Positions 5,518 to 13,414 of a stretch of DNA of 13,494 bases are shown piece after piece. This stretch comes from an uncultured Eubacteriales bacterium (GTDB lineage Bacteria; Bacillota; Clostridia; Oscillospirales; Oscillospiraceae). The notes under the pieces are model-generated. The model was given only the letters and a program-made list of their open reading frames with translations, was not told where the DNA came from and did not search any database. The first letter of the stretch is position 1. Every line of letters starts with the position of its first letter. Made by a program: the position numbers and the translations under genes. The stretch covers positions 1 to 13,494 of the forward strand of contig URAL01000045.1 of NCBI GenBank assembly GCA_900545805.1. The letters run 5' to 3'.

Positions 5518-6158
5518 TGTTTGACGAACTGCTTGAAACCGTAAATGCTTATCTTATGCGTGACCCGGCGGCGAAAAATCCCTTTGAGGTGCTGTTTCTG
5601 TACCCCGGCGTGAAGGCCGTGTGCTATCATCGACGTGCACACTGGTGCTATGAGCACAATCTCATGTTTATAGCCCGCATGATATCCCAAATGGGCCGCC
5701 ACCGCACCGGTATCGAGATCCACCCCGGCGCTAAGATTGGCCGCCGTCTCGTCATAGACCACGGCATGGGCATCGTTATAGGCGAGACTGCCGAGATAGG
5801 CGACGACTGCCTTATATACCACGGCGTTACCCTCGGCGGTACGGGCAAGGACAGCGGAAAGCGCCACCCGACCATCGGAAACAATGTCCTTATCGGTACG
5901 GGTGCAAAGGTACTCGGACCGTTCAAGGTCGGCGATAACAGCCGTATTGCGGCAAACTCCGTCGTGCTCAGCGAGATACCGCCCGACAGCACCGCCGTCG
6001 GCGTTCCGGCACGCGTTGTAAAGCGCCGGGGCGTCAAGGTGGATTATGCTACCGAGGTCGATCAGGTCAGCATATCCGACCCCATTGCTGAGGAGCTCAC
6101 AGCTATAAGAAAAGCCCTGTGCGAGATGAACACAAGGCTTCAGAATATGGAGAAATAG
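5517..6158 (+). CDS. cysE: Serine O-acetyltransferase (short EpsC type)
   Basis: A 213-residue enzyme that transfers acetyl from acetyl-CoA to serine, making O-acetylserine for CysK. The N-terminal helical part (1-60) is short as in the EpsC subgroup. From about 63 the left-handed parallel beta-helix begins: TGIEIHPGAKIG (64-75), IDHGMGIVIGETAEIG (80-95), YHGVTLGGTGKDSGKRHPTIG (101-121), with hexapeptide repeats to about 165. His82 of DHGMG aligns with the catalytic His of Escherichia coli CysE and Glu67 of IEIHP takes the place of its Asp partner. The C-terminus ends in a charged helix with QNMEK instead of the tail carrying Ile that binds CysK. Start: TAATG overlap with cysK, with AAGGAG inside the cysK end. 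A bidirectional terminator follows. Confidence 0.96.
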   Translation: MFDELLETVNAYLMRDPAAKNPFEVLFLYPGVKAVCYHRRAHWCYEHNLMFIARMISQMGRHRTGIEIHPGAKIGRRLVIDHGMGIVIGETAEIGDDCLIYHGVTLGGTGKDSGKRHPTIGNNVLIGTGAKVLGPFKVGDNSRIAANSVVLSEIPPDSTAVGVPARVVKRRGVKVDYATEVDQVSISDPIAEELTAIRKALCEMNTRLQNMEK

Positions 6159-6160
6159 TA

Positions 6161-6189
6161 AAACTCCCACCACTGCGGTGGGAGTTTTT
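6161..6189. terminator. Bidirectional terminator between cysE and IMP dehydrogenase
   Basis: Stem ACTCCCACC (6163-6171) and GGTGGGAGT (6177-6185), loop ACTGC, with A-tract to the left and TTTTT to the right. It ends cysE on the plus strand and the convergent IMP dehydrogenase gene on the minus strand. Confidence 0.9.
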
Positions 6190-6196
6190 CACTATA

Positions 6197-7687
6197 TCAA
6201 TTGTTCTTGAGAATAACGTCGTGGCTGCCGCCCTCGACGATGCTGACGGAGGACACGAGCGTGAGCTTTGCATCGCGTTTCAGGTCGGAAAGATTAGTCA
6301 CGCCGCAGTTGCACATGGTGGACTTAATTTTGTAAACGCTCTTTTCGAGGTTGTCGTGCAGAGAGCCTGCATAGGTTACGTAAGAGTCGACACCCTCCTC
6401 AAAGCTGAGCCTGCTCTGACCGCCGAGGTCATAGCGCTGCCAGTTGCGCGCACGGTTTGAGCCTTCACCCCAATACTCCTTGACATAGCTGCCGTTTACG
6501 ATGAGCTTAGCTGTGGGGCTTTCGTCGAAGCGGGCAAAGTATCTGCCCATCATGAGGAAGTCCGCGCCCATTGCAAGCGCGAGCGTCATGTGATAATCGT
6601 GAACAAGGCCGCCGTCAGAGCAGATGGGAACGTATACGCCGGTCTCCTCAAAATACTCATCGCGCGCTGCCGCAACCTCGATCAGAGCCGTTGCCTGACC
6701 GCGGCCGATGCCCTTGGTCTCACGCGTTATGCAAATAGAGCCGCCGCCTATGCCGACCTTTACGAAGTCAGCTCCGGCCTTCGCGAGAAAGAGAAAGCCG
6801 TCTTTGTCAACCACGTTGCCTGCACCGACCTTGACGCTGTCGCCGTATCTTTCCCGGATATAGTCGATGGTCTTTTTCTGCCAGCAGGAGAAGCCCTCTG
6901 AGGAGTCGATGCACAGAACATCCGCACCTGCGTCAATGAGTGCGGGAACGCGCTCGGCGTAGTCGCGGCTGTTTATGCCGGCGCCGACAATGTATCGCTT
7001 GTGCTCGTCGAGGATCTCGTTGGGGTTATTCTTATGCTCGGCGTAGTCCTTGCGGAAAACAAAGTAGAGCAGTCTGCCCTCGGCATCGACTATGGGAAGA
7101 GAATTGAGCTTGTGATCCCAGATAATATCGTTTGCCTCCTTGAGCGTGGTGCCCTCGGGTGCGGTAACGAGCTTTTCAAGAGGAGTCATGAACTCGGAAA
7201 CGCGGGTCGTGAGCTCCATGCGCGATACGCGGTAGTCGCGGCTGGACACAATGCCGAGAAGCCTGCCCGTTGCCGAGCCGTCGGAGGTGACTGCCATGGT
7301 GGAGTAGCCGTTGCGCGCCTTGAGCTCGAGCACGTCGCCGAGTGTCGCATCCGGGGTCAGATTCGACGCGCTGGGAACGAAGCCGGCCTTGTAGCTTTTA
7401 ACACGCGCTACCATAGCCGCCTCGTCCTCGATCGACTGAGAACCGTATATGAACGATATGCCGCCCTCCTTGGCCAAGGCTATCGCCATCGTGTCGTTGG
7501 AAACAGACTGCATGATGGCCGACGCAAACGGCACGTTGAGGCTCAGCGCGGGCTCCTCGCCCTTTTTGAACTTCACAAGGGGAGTTCTGAGCGTGACCTT
7601 ATCGGGAACGCAGTCCTCGCTCGTGTAGCCGGGAATAAGAAGATATTCGCTGAAGGTCCTGGAGGGTTCGTTGAAATAGATCGCCAT
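6197..7687 (-). CDS. guaB: IMP dehydrogenase, Tritrichomonas-like type
   Basis: A 496-residue enzyme oxidising IMP to XMP with NAD, the committed step of GMP synthesis. Domains: TIM barrel 1-100 and 225-496, interrupted by a pair of CBS motifs at about 105-220. Visible sites: SAIMQSVS (56-63), NAD-binding Asp261 in CIDSS, the K+ loop and catalytic Cys319 in GIGGGSICITRETKG, the IMP site CSDGG (356-360), and the flap with the Arg418-Tyr419 dyad in NWQRYDLGG. Usual bacterial GuaB proteins read GPGSICTTR at the catalytic loop and have a different flap. From memory the whole protein closely tracks the Tritrichomonas foetus enzyme, including the N-terminal YNEP..TF.EYLLIPG pattern and the numbering of Cys319 and Arg418. 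AAGGAG stands before the ATG. It is transcribed alone, after the mnmA terminator; its own promoter was not clear. Confidence 0.95.
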   Translation of the reverse strand: MAIYFNEPSRTFSEYLLIPGYTSEDCVPDKVTLRTPLVKFKKGEEPALSLNVPFASAIMQSVSNDTMAIALAKEGGISFIYGSQSIEDEAAMVARVKSYKAGFVPSASNLTPDATLGDVLELKARNGYSTMAVTSDGSATGRLLGIVSSRDYRVSRMELTTRVSEFMTPLEKLVTAPEGTTLKEANDIIWDHKLNSLPIVDAEGRLLYFVFRKDYAEHKNNPNEILDEHKRYIVGAGINSRDYAERVPALIDAGADVLCIDSSEGFSCWQKKTIDYIRERYGDSVKVGAGNVVDKDGFLFLAKAGADFVKVGIGGGSICITRETKGIGRGQATALIEVAAARDEYFEETGVYVPICSDGGLVHDYHMTLALAMGADFLMMGRYFARFDESPTAKLIVNGSYVKEYWGEGSNRARNWQRYDLGGQSRLSFEEGVDSYVTYAGSLHDNLEKSVYKIKSTMCNCGVTNLSDLKRDAKLTLVSSVSIVEGGSHDVILKNN

Positions 7688-7738
7688 ATCGTTTCTCCTT
7701 ATTATTAAATATTAAACGGTATTTTCGCATAAATAAAT

Positions 7739-7768
7739 AAAACCGTCAATTGACAAATTGACGGTTTT
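7739..7768. terminator. Terminator of the thiN-mnmG-mnmA unit
   Basis: Perfect 13-bp repeat AAAACCGTCAATT (7739-7751) and AATTGACGGTTTT (7756-7768) around GACA, followed on the minus strand by TTTATTTATT. It lies 26 bases after the mnmA stop and about 50 bases before the IMP dehydrogenase start. The right arm also contains a minus-strand TTGACG that might serve as a -35 for guaB, but no good -10 matches it. Confidence 0.8.
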
Positions 7769-7794
7769 ATCGAATGATATTGCTGCTTTTGTTG

Positions 7795-8790
7795 TCAAAC
7801 AATGAAGCCGCCGCCGAGCACGCGGTCATCGTCGTACAGCACGGCCGACTGTCCCCGCGCCGGAGCACGCACGGGCTCATCGCAGACTATGCGCACCTTA
7901 TCGCCCTCGACGTATGCCGTACAGGGCGGGCTTTCCCACTTCGTGTGCCGCACACGCACCGTCGCACGCACGGGACTTTCCGGAACATCGCACAGCCAGT
8001 TGAAGTCGCGTGCCGTGACCTCGCTTTTGAAAAGCTCCTCCCAAAGCGCGAGCTCGATCTCGTTCGTCTCGGCGTTTATCGCGGAAATGTAAAGCTTGCG
8101 CCCGTTATAAAGTCCCGGGCGGCGCTGGCCGACGGTGTAGCGGTATATGCCCTCGTGACGGCCTATGACTTTGCCATGGAAAACGAAGCTTCCGGCGGGG
8201 GGGAGCCCGGCTCTTGCCGCGAGCCAGGAGATATAGTCCTTGTCTGGGATGAAGCATATCTCCATGCTGTCGGGCTTGTGCGCGACGGGAAGCCCGAAGT
8301 CCTCGGCGAGCTTGCGCACCTGCTTTTTTTCAAATCTGCCGAGCGGCAGCGTCAGACGGTCGAGCTGCTCTCGGCGTATGCGGCAGAGCATATAGCTTTG
8401 ATCGTTTGAGGGCATGCCCTTGTACAGAATTCCGTTTTCCGCCCGCGCATAGTGACCGGTGGCTATATTGTCAGCACCGATCTCATCTGCAAAGTCGAGC
8501 AGAGTCTTGAATTTGAGCGCTGGGTTGCATATGATGCATGGGTTCGGCGTTTCGCCCCTTAAATAGCTTTCTGCAAAGAGGGAGCACACGCACTCGTCAA
8601 GCGCCTTGTGAACATCACGCACCTCGAGCGGGATACCGATGAAGCTCGCTGTGCTCATGGCGTCGGCGAGGGCGTTTTCGTCGGTGTTATCCATATACAG
8701 GCCGTGGACATCATACCCATCATCCTTTAAAAGACGCGCACAGACGGCCGAGTCCACGCCGCCTGAAAATCCGAGCACTACCTTTTTCAT
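7795..8790 (-). CDS. mnmA: tRNA-specific 2-thiouridylase MnmA
   Basis: A 331-residue enzyme that activates U34 of certain tRNAs with ATP and replaces its 2-oxygen with sulfur. The PP-loop SGGVDS is at 9-14; the nucleophile Cys88 lies in TPNPCIICN, the second catalytic Cys179 in DSMEICFIPD, and GHYAR (112-116) and YTVGQRRPG (218-226) are family hallmarks. There is an additional Cys85 in the first loop, where Escherichia coli has Asp. The segment after LYMDN (31-35) is shorter than in common Firmicute MnmA. The ATG at 8790 is chosen because GGAGGGG precedes it; an in-frame ATG at 8808 would place that site inside the gene. The start overlaps the mnmG stop as ATGA, so translation is coupled. Confidence 0.93.
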   Translation of the reverse strand: MKKVVLGFSGGVDSAVCARLLKDDGYDVHGLYMDNTDENALADAMSTASFIGIPLEVRDVHKALDECVCSLFAESYLRGETPNPCIICNPALKFKTLLDFADEIGADNIATGHYARAENGILYKGMPSNDQSYMLCRIRREQLDRLTLPLGRFEKKQVRKLAEDFGLPVAHKPDSMEICFIPDKDYISWLAARAGLPPAGSFVFHGKVIGRHEGIYRYTVGQRRPGLYNGRKLYISAINAETNEIELALWEELFKSEVTARDFNWLCDVPESPVRATVRVRHTKWESPPCTAYVEGDKVRIVCDEPVRAPARGQSAVLYDDDRVLGGGFIV

Positions 8791-10658
8791 CTTCTCCCCT
8801 CCATCCACACCATCAGCACCGAGATATCCGCAGGCGACACGCCGGAGATGCGGCTTGCCTGACCGAAGGAGCGCGGTCTGATCTTCTTGAGCTTTTCGCG
8901 GGCCTCAAGGCGAAGCCCCGTGACCTCGTCGTAATTTATATCATCCGGCAGGAGTCTGTTCTCCATGCCGGCAAAATCCTCGACCTGCTTGAGCTGGCGC
9001 CTGATGTAACCATCGTACTTGAGGCTTATCTCCGCCTGGTACCGCACGGGACGCGCAAGCGAGGGACGATCGGAATCAAAGGGCTTGAGCCCCTCGTAGC
9101 TAAGCTGCGGACGCCGTATGAGCTCGGCAAGGGAAGCTCCGCTTAAGACGGGCGCAGTGCCGTGCTCCTCAAGATAGGCGTTTAATTCCTCCGACGGCGC
9201 CACATGCGTTTTCTCAAGCCTTTTTATCTCGCGCTCGACCTCAGCATATTTCTCCTGCACAGCATCATAGCGCTCCTGTGATATGAGCCCGATGCGAAGA
9301 CCGATGCCGCAAAGACGCTTGTCGGCGTTGTCCTGCCGGTGCAGAAGCCTGTATTCGCTGCGCGAGGTCATCATACGGTATGGCTCGTTTGTCCCCTTAG
9401 TGACGAGATCATCGATGAGCGTTCCTATGTATCCGTCCGAGCGGCGCAGTATCATCGGCTCCTCGCCCTTGAGCTTCAGGGCGGCATTCACGCCGGCGAC
9501 AAAGCCCTGAACGGCGGCCTCCTCATAGCCGGACGAGCCGTTGAACTGCCCCGCTCCGTAAAGGCCATGAACCTTTTTCGTCTCAAGCGTGGGATACAGC
9601 TCCGTGGGATCTACGCAGTCATATTCTATTGCGTAGGCGCAGCGTGTCATCTCCGCGTGCTCAAGCCCCGATATCGTGTGCAGCATTTTCACCTGCACGT
9701 CCTCGGGCAGGGAGGAGGATAAGCCCTGAATATACAGCTCCTGCGTGCCGAGTCCCATGGGCTCTATAAAAAGCTGGTGGCGCGGCTTATCGCGGAAGGT
9801 CATGATCTTCGTCTCAATGCTCGGACAGTAGCGCGGGCCGATGCCCTCAATAACGCCCGAGTAGATCGGACTGCGGTCGATGTTATCCAATATGATCCTG
9901 TGTGTTTCCTCGTTGGTGTAAGTAAGATAGCACACAGCGCGGTTTTCAGGCGGAGAGGTCGTTTCAAAGGAAAAGCCCTCAGGGTCGCTGTCGCCCGGCT
10001 GAAGCTCCATTTTTGAAAAATCTACGCTGTGCGCGTTCACTCTCGGCGGTGTCCCGGTCTTGAAGCGGCGCATGGAAAGCCCCAGCGCCTCAAGGCAGGG
10101 GGTAAGCCCCTTTGCAGCGGCCAGCCCGTCGGGACCCGAGGAGCGGATAACGTCGCCGACTATCGTTCTGCCGTCAAGATATGTTCCGCAGGCGATAATT
10201 GCCGCACGGCAGGAATACACCGCGCCCGTGTGCGTTTTAACGGCGCTCACAGCGCCGTTTTCGGTGCGTATCTCGACGACCTCGGCCTGCTTTACGCGCA
10301 GATTCTTCTGATCCTCGAGCGTGAGCTTCATTACCTCCTGATATTTTCGCCTGTCGGCCTGCGCACGCAGCGAGTGAACAGCCGGCCCCTTGCCGCGGTT
10401 GAGCATACGGTACTGTATGCAGGCCTTGTCGGCTGCCTTTGCCATCTCGCCGCCCAGAGCGTCAAGCTCGCGCACGAGATGCCCCTTGCCCGTGCCGCCT
10501 ATGGCGGGATTGCAGGGCATATTGCCCACGCTGTCGAGGTTTATGGCAAAGCATATCGTGTCAAGTCCCATGCGTGCGGCGGCAAGCGCGGCCTCTATTC
10601 CCGCGTGACCTGCGCCGATGACGGCTATATCGCATTTTCCGGCATTATACTCAGTCAA
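8787..10658 (-). CDS. mnmG: tRNA uridine-5-carboxymethylaminomethyl(34) synthesis protein MnmG (GidA)
   Basis: A full-length (623-residue) FAD protein that, with the GTPase MnmE, adds the aminomethyl or carboxymethylaminomethyl group at C5 of wobble uridine in tRNA. The FAD-binding GAGHAG is at 15-20; MPCNPAIGGTGKGHLVRELDALGG (47-70) with Cys49 is the family signature; IEGIGPRYCPSIETKI and GLYGAGQFNGSSGYEEAAVQG are both intact; the C-terminal helical domain that meets MnmE and tRNA is complete. The start codon is TTG at 10658, behind AAGGGTG, and lies eight bases inside the end of thiN. The stop overlaps the mnmA start. MnmE is not in the window. With mnmA next, one transcript supplies both halves of the xm5s2U34 modification. 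Confidence 0.95.
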   Translation of the reverse strand: MTEYNAGKCDIAVIGAGHAGIEAALAAARMGLDTICFAINLDSVGNMPCNPAIGGTGKGHLVRELDALGGEMAKAADKACIQYRMLNRGKGPAVHSLRAQADRRKYQEVMKLTLEDQKNLRVKQAEVVEIRTENGAVSAVKTHTGAVYSCRAAIIACGTYLDGRTIVGDVIRSSGPDGLAAAKGLTPCLEALGLSMRRFKTGTPPRVNAHSVDFSKMELQPGDSDPEGFSFETTSPPENRAVCYLTYTNEETHRIILDNIDRSPIYSGVIEGIGPRYCPSIETKIMTFRDKPRHQLFIEPMGLGTQELYIQGLSSSLPEDVQVKMLHTISGLEHAEMTRCAYAIEYDCVDPTELYPTLETKKVHGLYGAGQFNGSSGYEEAAVQGFVAGVNAALKLKGEEPMILRRSDGYIGTLIDDLVTKGTNEPYRMMTSRSEYRLLHRQDNADKRLCGIGLRIGLISQERYDAVQEKYAEVEREIKRLEKTHVAPSEELNAYLEEHGTAPVLSGASLAELIRRPQLSYEGLKPFDSDRPSLARPVRYQAEISLKYDGYIRRQLKQVEDFAGMENRLLPDDINYDEVTGLRLEAREKLKKIRPRSFGQASRISGVSPADISVLMVWMEGRR

Positions 10659-11283
10659 TTTCGTTCACCCTTAAATCATACATAATCAAAAGCCTGCCGC
10701 TTTTAACGCTTATCTCCGCCTGCCGCGCAGCAAAGCTGTTGCTCACGCCGAGGGGGAAGTCGGAGGTTATCCCGGCATCATTAAGCTCGTATTTGAGCCC
10801 CTTTATGGAAACGCCCTCGGCTCTGCCGTCGATGCAGAACACGGAAACGTCGCCCTCGCCCTCAATGCGGAGAGTGCTGTTTTCTATCGCCGTCCAGACA
10901 TATTTTTCGCCGAACAGCCAGCCGCGTGCGCCGTGACTTAAAAGATACAGCAGCGCCTGCATGTTTGCAATCGTGTGATCCGGCCGCTTACCTCCGAGTC
11001 CTCCGTAGACGTAAAAGCGCCTGTAGCCCTTTTCGAGGCCGAGCTTTAAGGCAAACATAGTATCCGTATCGTCCTTTTCAACGGGAAGCTGCATAACGTT
11101 CGGGTGCTTGGGAGCTTTCCCAAGCGAGTCAAAATCACCGAGCACCAGGTCGGGGATAATGCAGTTTTTGCAGCAGTATTCAAAGCCGGCGTCGGCGGCG
11201 ATGACATAGTCGCTGTCGTCGGGCATTTCGCGCAGACCGAAAAAATCACCCGCGCCGATTATATAGCATTCATGTCCGTTCAT
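10651..11283 (-). CDS. thiN: Thiamine pyrophosphokinase
   Basis: A 210-residue cytosolic enzyme that transfers pyrophosphate from ATP to thiamine, making thiamine diphosphate. The family motifs appear in order: ADAGFEYC (30-37), LVLGDFDS (46-53), EKDDTDTMFAL (69-79) and YGGLGGKRPDHTIAN (93-107); the acidic residues bind Mg and ATP. The C-terminal half (125-205) is the beta-sandwich thiamine-binding domain, ending SGRLLIMYDLR. GGAG lies six bases before the ATG at 11283. It heads the thiN-mnmG-mnmA overlapping unit. The region upstream is AT-rich but gives no unambiguous promoter, and no TPP riboswitch was found. Confidence 0.92.
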   Translation of the reverse strand: MNGHECYIIGAGDFFGLREMPDDSDYVIAADAGFEYCCKNCIIPDLVLGDFDSLGKAPKHPNVMQLPVEKDDTDTMFALKLGLEKGYRRFYVYGGLGGKRPDHTIANMQALLYLLSHGARGWLFGEKYVWTAIENSTLRIEGEGDVSVFCIDGRAEGVSIKGLKYELNDAGITSDFPLGVSNSFAARQAEISVKSGRLLIMYDLRVNEID

Positions 11284-11390
11284 ATTAAGCTCCGCATGTG
11301 AATTTTTATTTTATAATGCTCTATAATATCATATATGCCGATGAATTAAAAGCCCGGCTGCACGCTCATGTAAACAAACTGTGAAAACTC

Positions 11391-11419
11391 TTGTGAAGCA
11401 GTATTCTTTATTATATACT
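11391..11419 (+). promoter_or_regulatory. Promoter of the DUF4358-like lipoprotein gene
   Basis: TTGTGA (11391-11396), 17-base spacer, TATACT (11414-11419). It gives an untranslated leader of about 80 bases. The rest of the divergent gap 11284-11504 shows no gene. Confidence 0.6.
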
Positions 11420-11504
11420 GATGCCGCGATTCATAACAATCGCATGAGATCTTCAGGTATGCAAGTAAAAATCAGTATTATTAAACCGAAAGGAATCGAG
11501 AAAA

Positions 11505-11996
11505 ATGAAAAGAATTATATCCGTACTCCTTGCGGCGGCGCTGCTGCTGTGCTCACTTACGGCCTGCTCTTCGAAAGACGAAGCCAAGCTTACGAGCAAA
11601 GAGCTTGCCGACGTCATCAACGCAAACGGCAACGATATGACCGAGCATAATCCGGCGGTCGCGCTTGACAGCGATGATGAGAATCTCAGCAATCTGTTTA
11701 CATGGTATGAATGGGACAAGGCCAAGTTTGAAACCGGCGCGTTTTCTTTCTCGCTCATGAACGTGCAGGCTTACACGATAGCCGTCGTAAAACCCGCCGA
11801 GGGACAGAAGGACGCTGTGCTCAAATATTTTGCCGATTATCAGAAGCAGATGGAGACAAACTTCGATAAGTACCTTATCGACCAGTACGACATTGCAAAG
11901 GCTGCCATTACGGAAGAGGTAAACGGCTATATCGTCTTCGTCATGGCCGAGAACGCCGACGACATCGCCGCGAACATCAAGGCAAAGCTCAAATAA
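11505..11996 (+). CDS. Lipoprotein, DUF4358-like
   Basis: A 163-residue secreted lipoprotein of unknown function. It has a positive start (MKR), a hydrophobic core and lipobox LTAC with the lipidated Cys21, followed by SSKDEAK. The mature part (about 28-160) resembles the DUF4358 family seen in gut Clostridia: a helix beginning LTSKELADVINAN, a central strand AYTIAVVKPAEGQKDAV, an amphipathic helix to QMETNFDKYLIDQYDIAKAA, and the closing strand GYIVFVMAENADDIAANIK. Function is not known for this family. AAAGGA lies about nine bases before the ATG. It has its own promoter, no clear terminator after the stop, and a separate promoter starts the next gene. Confidence 0.75.
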   Translation: MKRIISVLLAAALLLCSLTACSSKDEAKLTSKELADVINANGNDMTEHNPAVALDSDDENLSNLFTWYEWDKAKFETGAFSFSLMNVQAYTIAVVKPAEGQKDAVLKYFADYQKQMETNFDKYLIDQYDIAKAAITEEVNGYIVFVMAENADDIAANIKAKLK

Positions 11997-12010
11997 TATT
12001 ATTTAATGGT

Positions 12011-12039
12011 TTGACTTGCCTTTGCTGCCGTGATATTAT
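12011..12039 (+). promoter_or_regulatory. Strong promoter of the pseudokinase-lectin gene
   Basis: TTGACT (12011-12016), exactly 17 bases, TATTAT (12034-12039), with an upstream TGn (12031-12033) making an extended -10. Expected start near 12046, about 27 bases before the ATG. Confidence 0.75.
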
Positions 12040-12072
12040 GTAAATCAGCAAAAACTTTGTCGGAGGTGCGGC

Positions 12073-13413
12073 ATGGCAGGAAACACCGTGTTTGACCCAC
12101 AAAAGCTGCAAAGCGGCAACCTTGCCGATTGCGAGGAGCAGCAGATACTTGAGCTTGCAAAAAAGCTCTGCCGCATAGCGGCCGAGGAGTGTGGCGAAAA
12201 CGGATATAGAGGCGGCATACGTCCGGGCAATATCTATGTTGCCGAGGATGGACGCGTCGCCGTCGGCAAGACGGGGAAGGCCGGTGAAAACGGCTGGACC
12301 AAGCTTGAGCTTGAGTATATGGCGCCGGAGATGTTCTGGAACGGCGAGGAGAGTGCGGCCGCGGATGTTTATTCTATCGCACTTATCATGTATGCAGGCT
12401 TAAACGGAGGAAGACTCCCGTTTGCCCAGACAGGAGAACAAAGCGCGGAAAAGCGCGCACACGCCCTGCGGCGGCGCATGAGCGGAGACAGCTTCCCGAT
12501 GCCGGAGGGCGTATCGGAAAAGCTCCTTGAAATTTTAAAGTGTGCGCTGGCCTTTGAACCTGAGCGGCGATATGAAGATCCGTATGCTATGCTCAAGGCA
12601 CTGTGGGAGTACTGCGGCGACGAGCCTGAGGAAATAAAGCGCATCCCGGCCGCCTCTCCCGCGCCCGAACCGAAGCCGGAGAAAAAACCGGAGCCCAAGC
12701 CAGCACCGAAACCGAAGCAGGAGAAGCCTGCTCCGAAGCAGGAAACGCCGAAGCCGCAGGCGAAAGCAGCGGATAAAGCGCCCGCGCCGGTAAAGCCTGC
12801 CCGCACTATACACGAAAGGCGAGCGGAAAAACGCTCGGCGATAGCGCTTGCGGCGATACTGCTTCTTCTTGTCGGCGTCGGACTGGCGCGCAGCAGCGTC
12901 AGCTTCAATGCTCCTTCACCCGTCGTGCAGACCCGGCAGCCAGTGTCAGAGCACACAGCTTCGCCGAGCGCGGAGCCGACAAAAAGGCCTGAGCCGAGCA
13001 AAGCTCCCGCCGATGTGCAGTACATGCTCTATTCCGAGGATGTTTCATGGCAGGAGGCTGAGGACAGCTGCCGTGAGCTCGGCGGGCATCTTGCGACGAT
13101 AAAGGACGAAGCGGACTATGACAAGCTCTGTCAGCTGCTTGCCGACTGCACCGCTCAGTATGTGTGGATCGGCGCATATCGTGCGCCTGACGGTCAGATA
13201 AAATGGGTCGACGGACAAAGCCATGATTTTTATGCCTGGGCGCAGGGCGAGCCGTCCATGACCGATTCATACGACGGCGCGGAGGAAAACTACGTCATGC
13301 TTGTAAAGCAGCCCGACGGTACATGGCTCTACAATGACAGCCGCGAAAACCCCATGGCGCAGTATTCAAGCTTCTACAGCGGCAAGCTGGCCTACATATG
13401 CCAAGTAGGATAA
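12073..13413 (+). CDS. Membrane protein: degenerate Ser/Thr kinase-like domain, TM, C-type lectin domain
   Basis: A 446-residue protein with four parts. Residues 20-185 resemble the C-lobe of a bacterial Ser/Thr kinase: GGIRPGNIYV (47-56) stands where HRDLKPENI should be, EYMAPEM (81-87) is the APE region and ADVYSIALIMYAGL (97-110) the following helix. The glycine loop, VAIK lysine, HRD aspartate and DFG are all missing, so it should be catalytically dead. Residues 192-243 are a Pro/Lys/Ala-rich linker. After a basic stretch, 256-272 is a single membrane segment, giving kinase-like domain inside and C-terminus outside. A Ser/Pro/Thr spacer (275-313) leads to a C-type lectin fold (318-446): SWQEAEDSCRELGGHLATI, YVWIGAYR, GEPS, WLYND and YICQ. 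Cys333 and Cys443 can form the main disulfide; the usual second pair near WND is absent. GGAGGTG precedes the ATG. The role is unknown; sensing or adhesion is inference. Confidence 0.85.
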   Translation: MAGNTVFDPQKLQSGNLADCEEQQILELAKKLCRIAAEECGENGYRGGIRPGNIYVAEDGRVAVGKTGKAGENGWTKLELEYMAPEMFWNGEESAAADVYSIALIMYAGLNGGRLPFAQTGEQSAEKRAHALRRRMSGDSFPMPEGVSEKLLEILKCALAFEPERRYEDPYAMLKALWEYCGDEPEEIKRIPAASPAPEPKPEKKPEPKPAPKPKQEKPAPKQETPKPQAKAADKAPAPVKPARTIHERRAEKRSAIALAAILLLLVGVGLARSSVSFNAPSPVVQTRQPVSEHTASPSAEPTKRPEPSKAPADVQYMLYSEDVSWQEAEDSCRELGGHLATIKDEADYDKLCQLLADCTAQYVWIGAYRAPDGQIKWVDGQSHDFYAWAQGEPSMTDSYDGAEENYVMLVKQPDGTWLYNDSRENPMAQYSSFYSGKLAYICQVG

Positions 13414-13414
13414 C

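Noticed and set aside
5292..6173. Long minus-strand open frame opposite cysE
   Set aside because: Cys/Ala/His-rich shadow of a well-recognised gene in GC-rich DNA; no family motif or ribosome binding site.
7001..7708. 235-codon plus-strand open frame opposite IMP dehydrogenase
   Set aside because: Shadow of the strongly conserved IMP dehydrogenase gene; no similarity recognised.
11284..11360. TPP riboswitch upstream of thiN
   Set aside because: The stretch before thiN is short and AT-rich and lacks the CUGAGA core of the thi box.
12369..13025. 218-codon minus-strand open frame opposite the Pro-rich linker
   Set aside because: Low-complexity Gly/Ser/Phe protein that is the complement of the Pro/Lys repeats; shadow frame.
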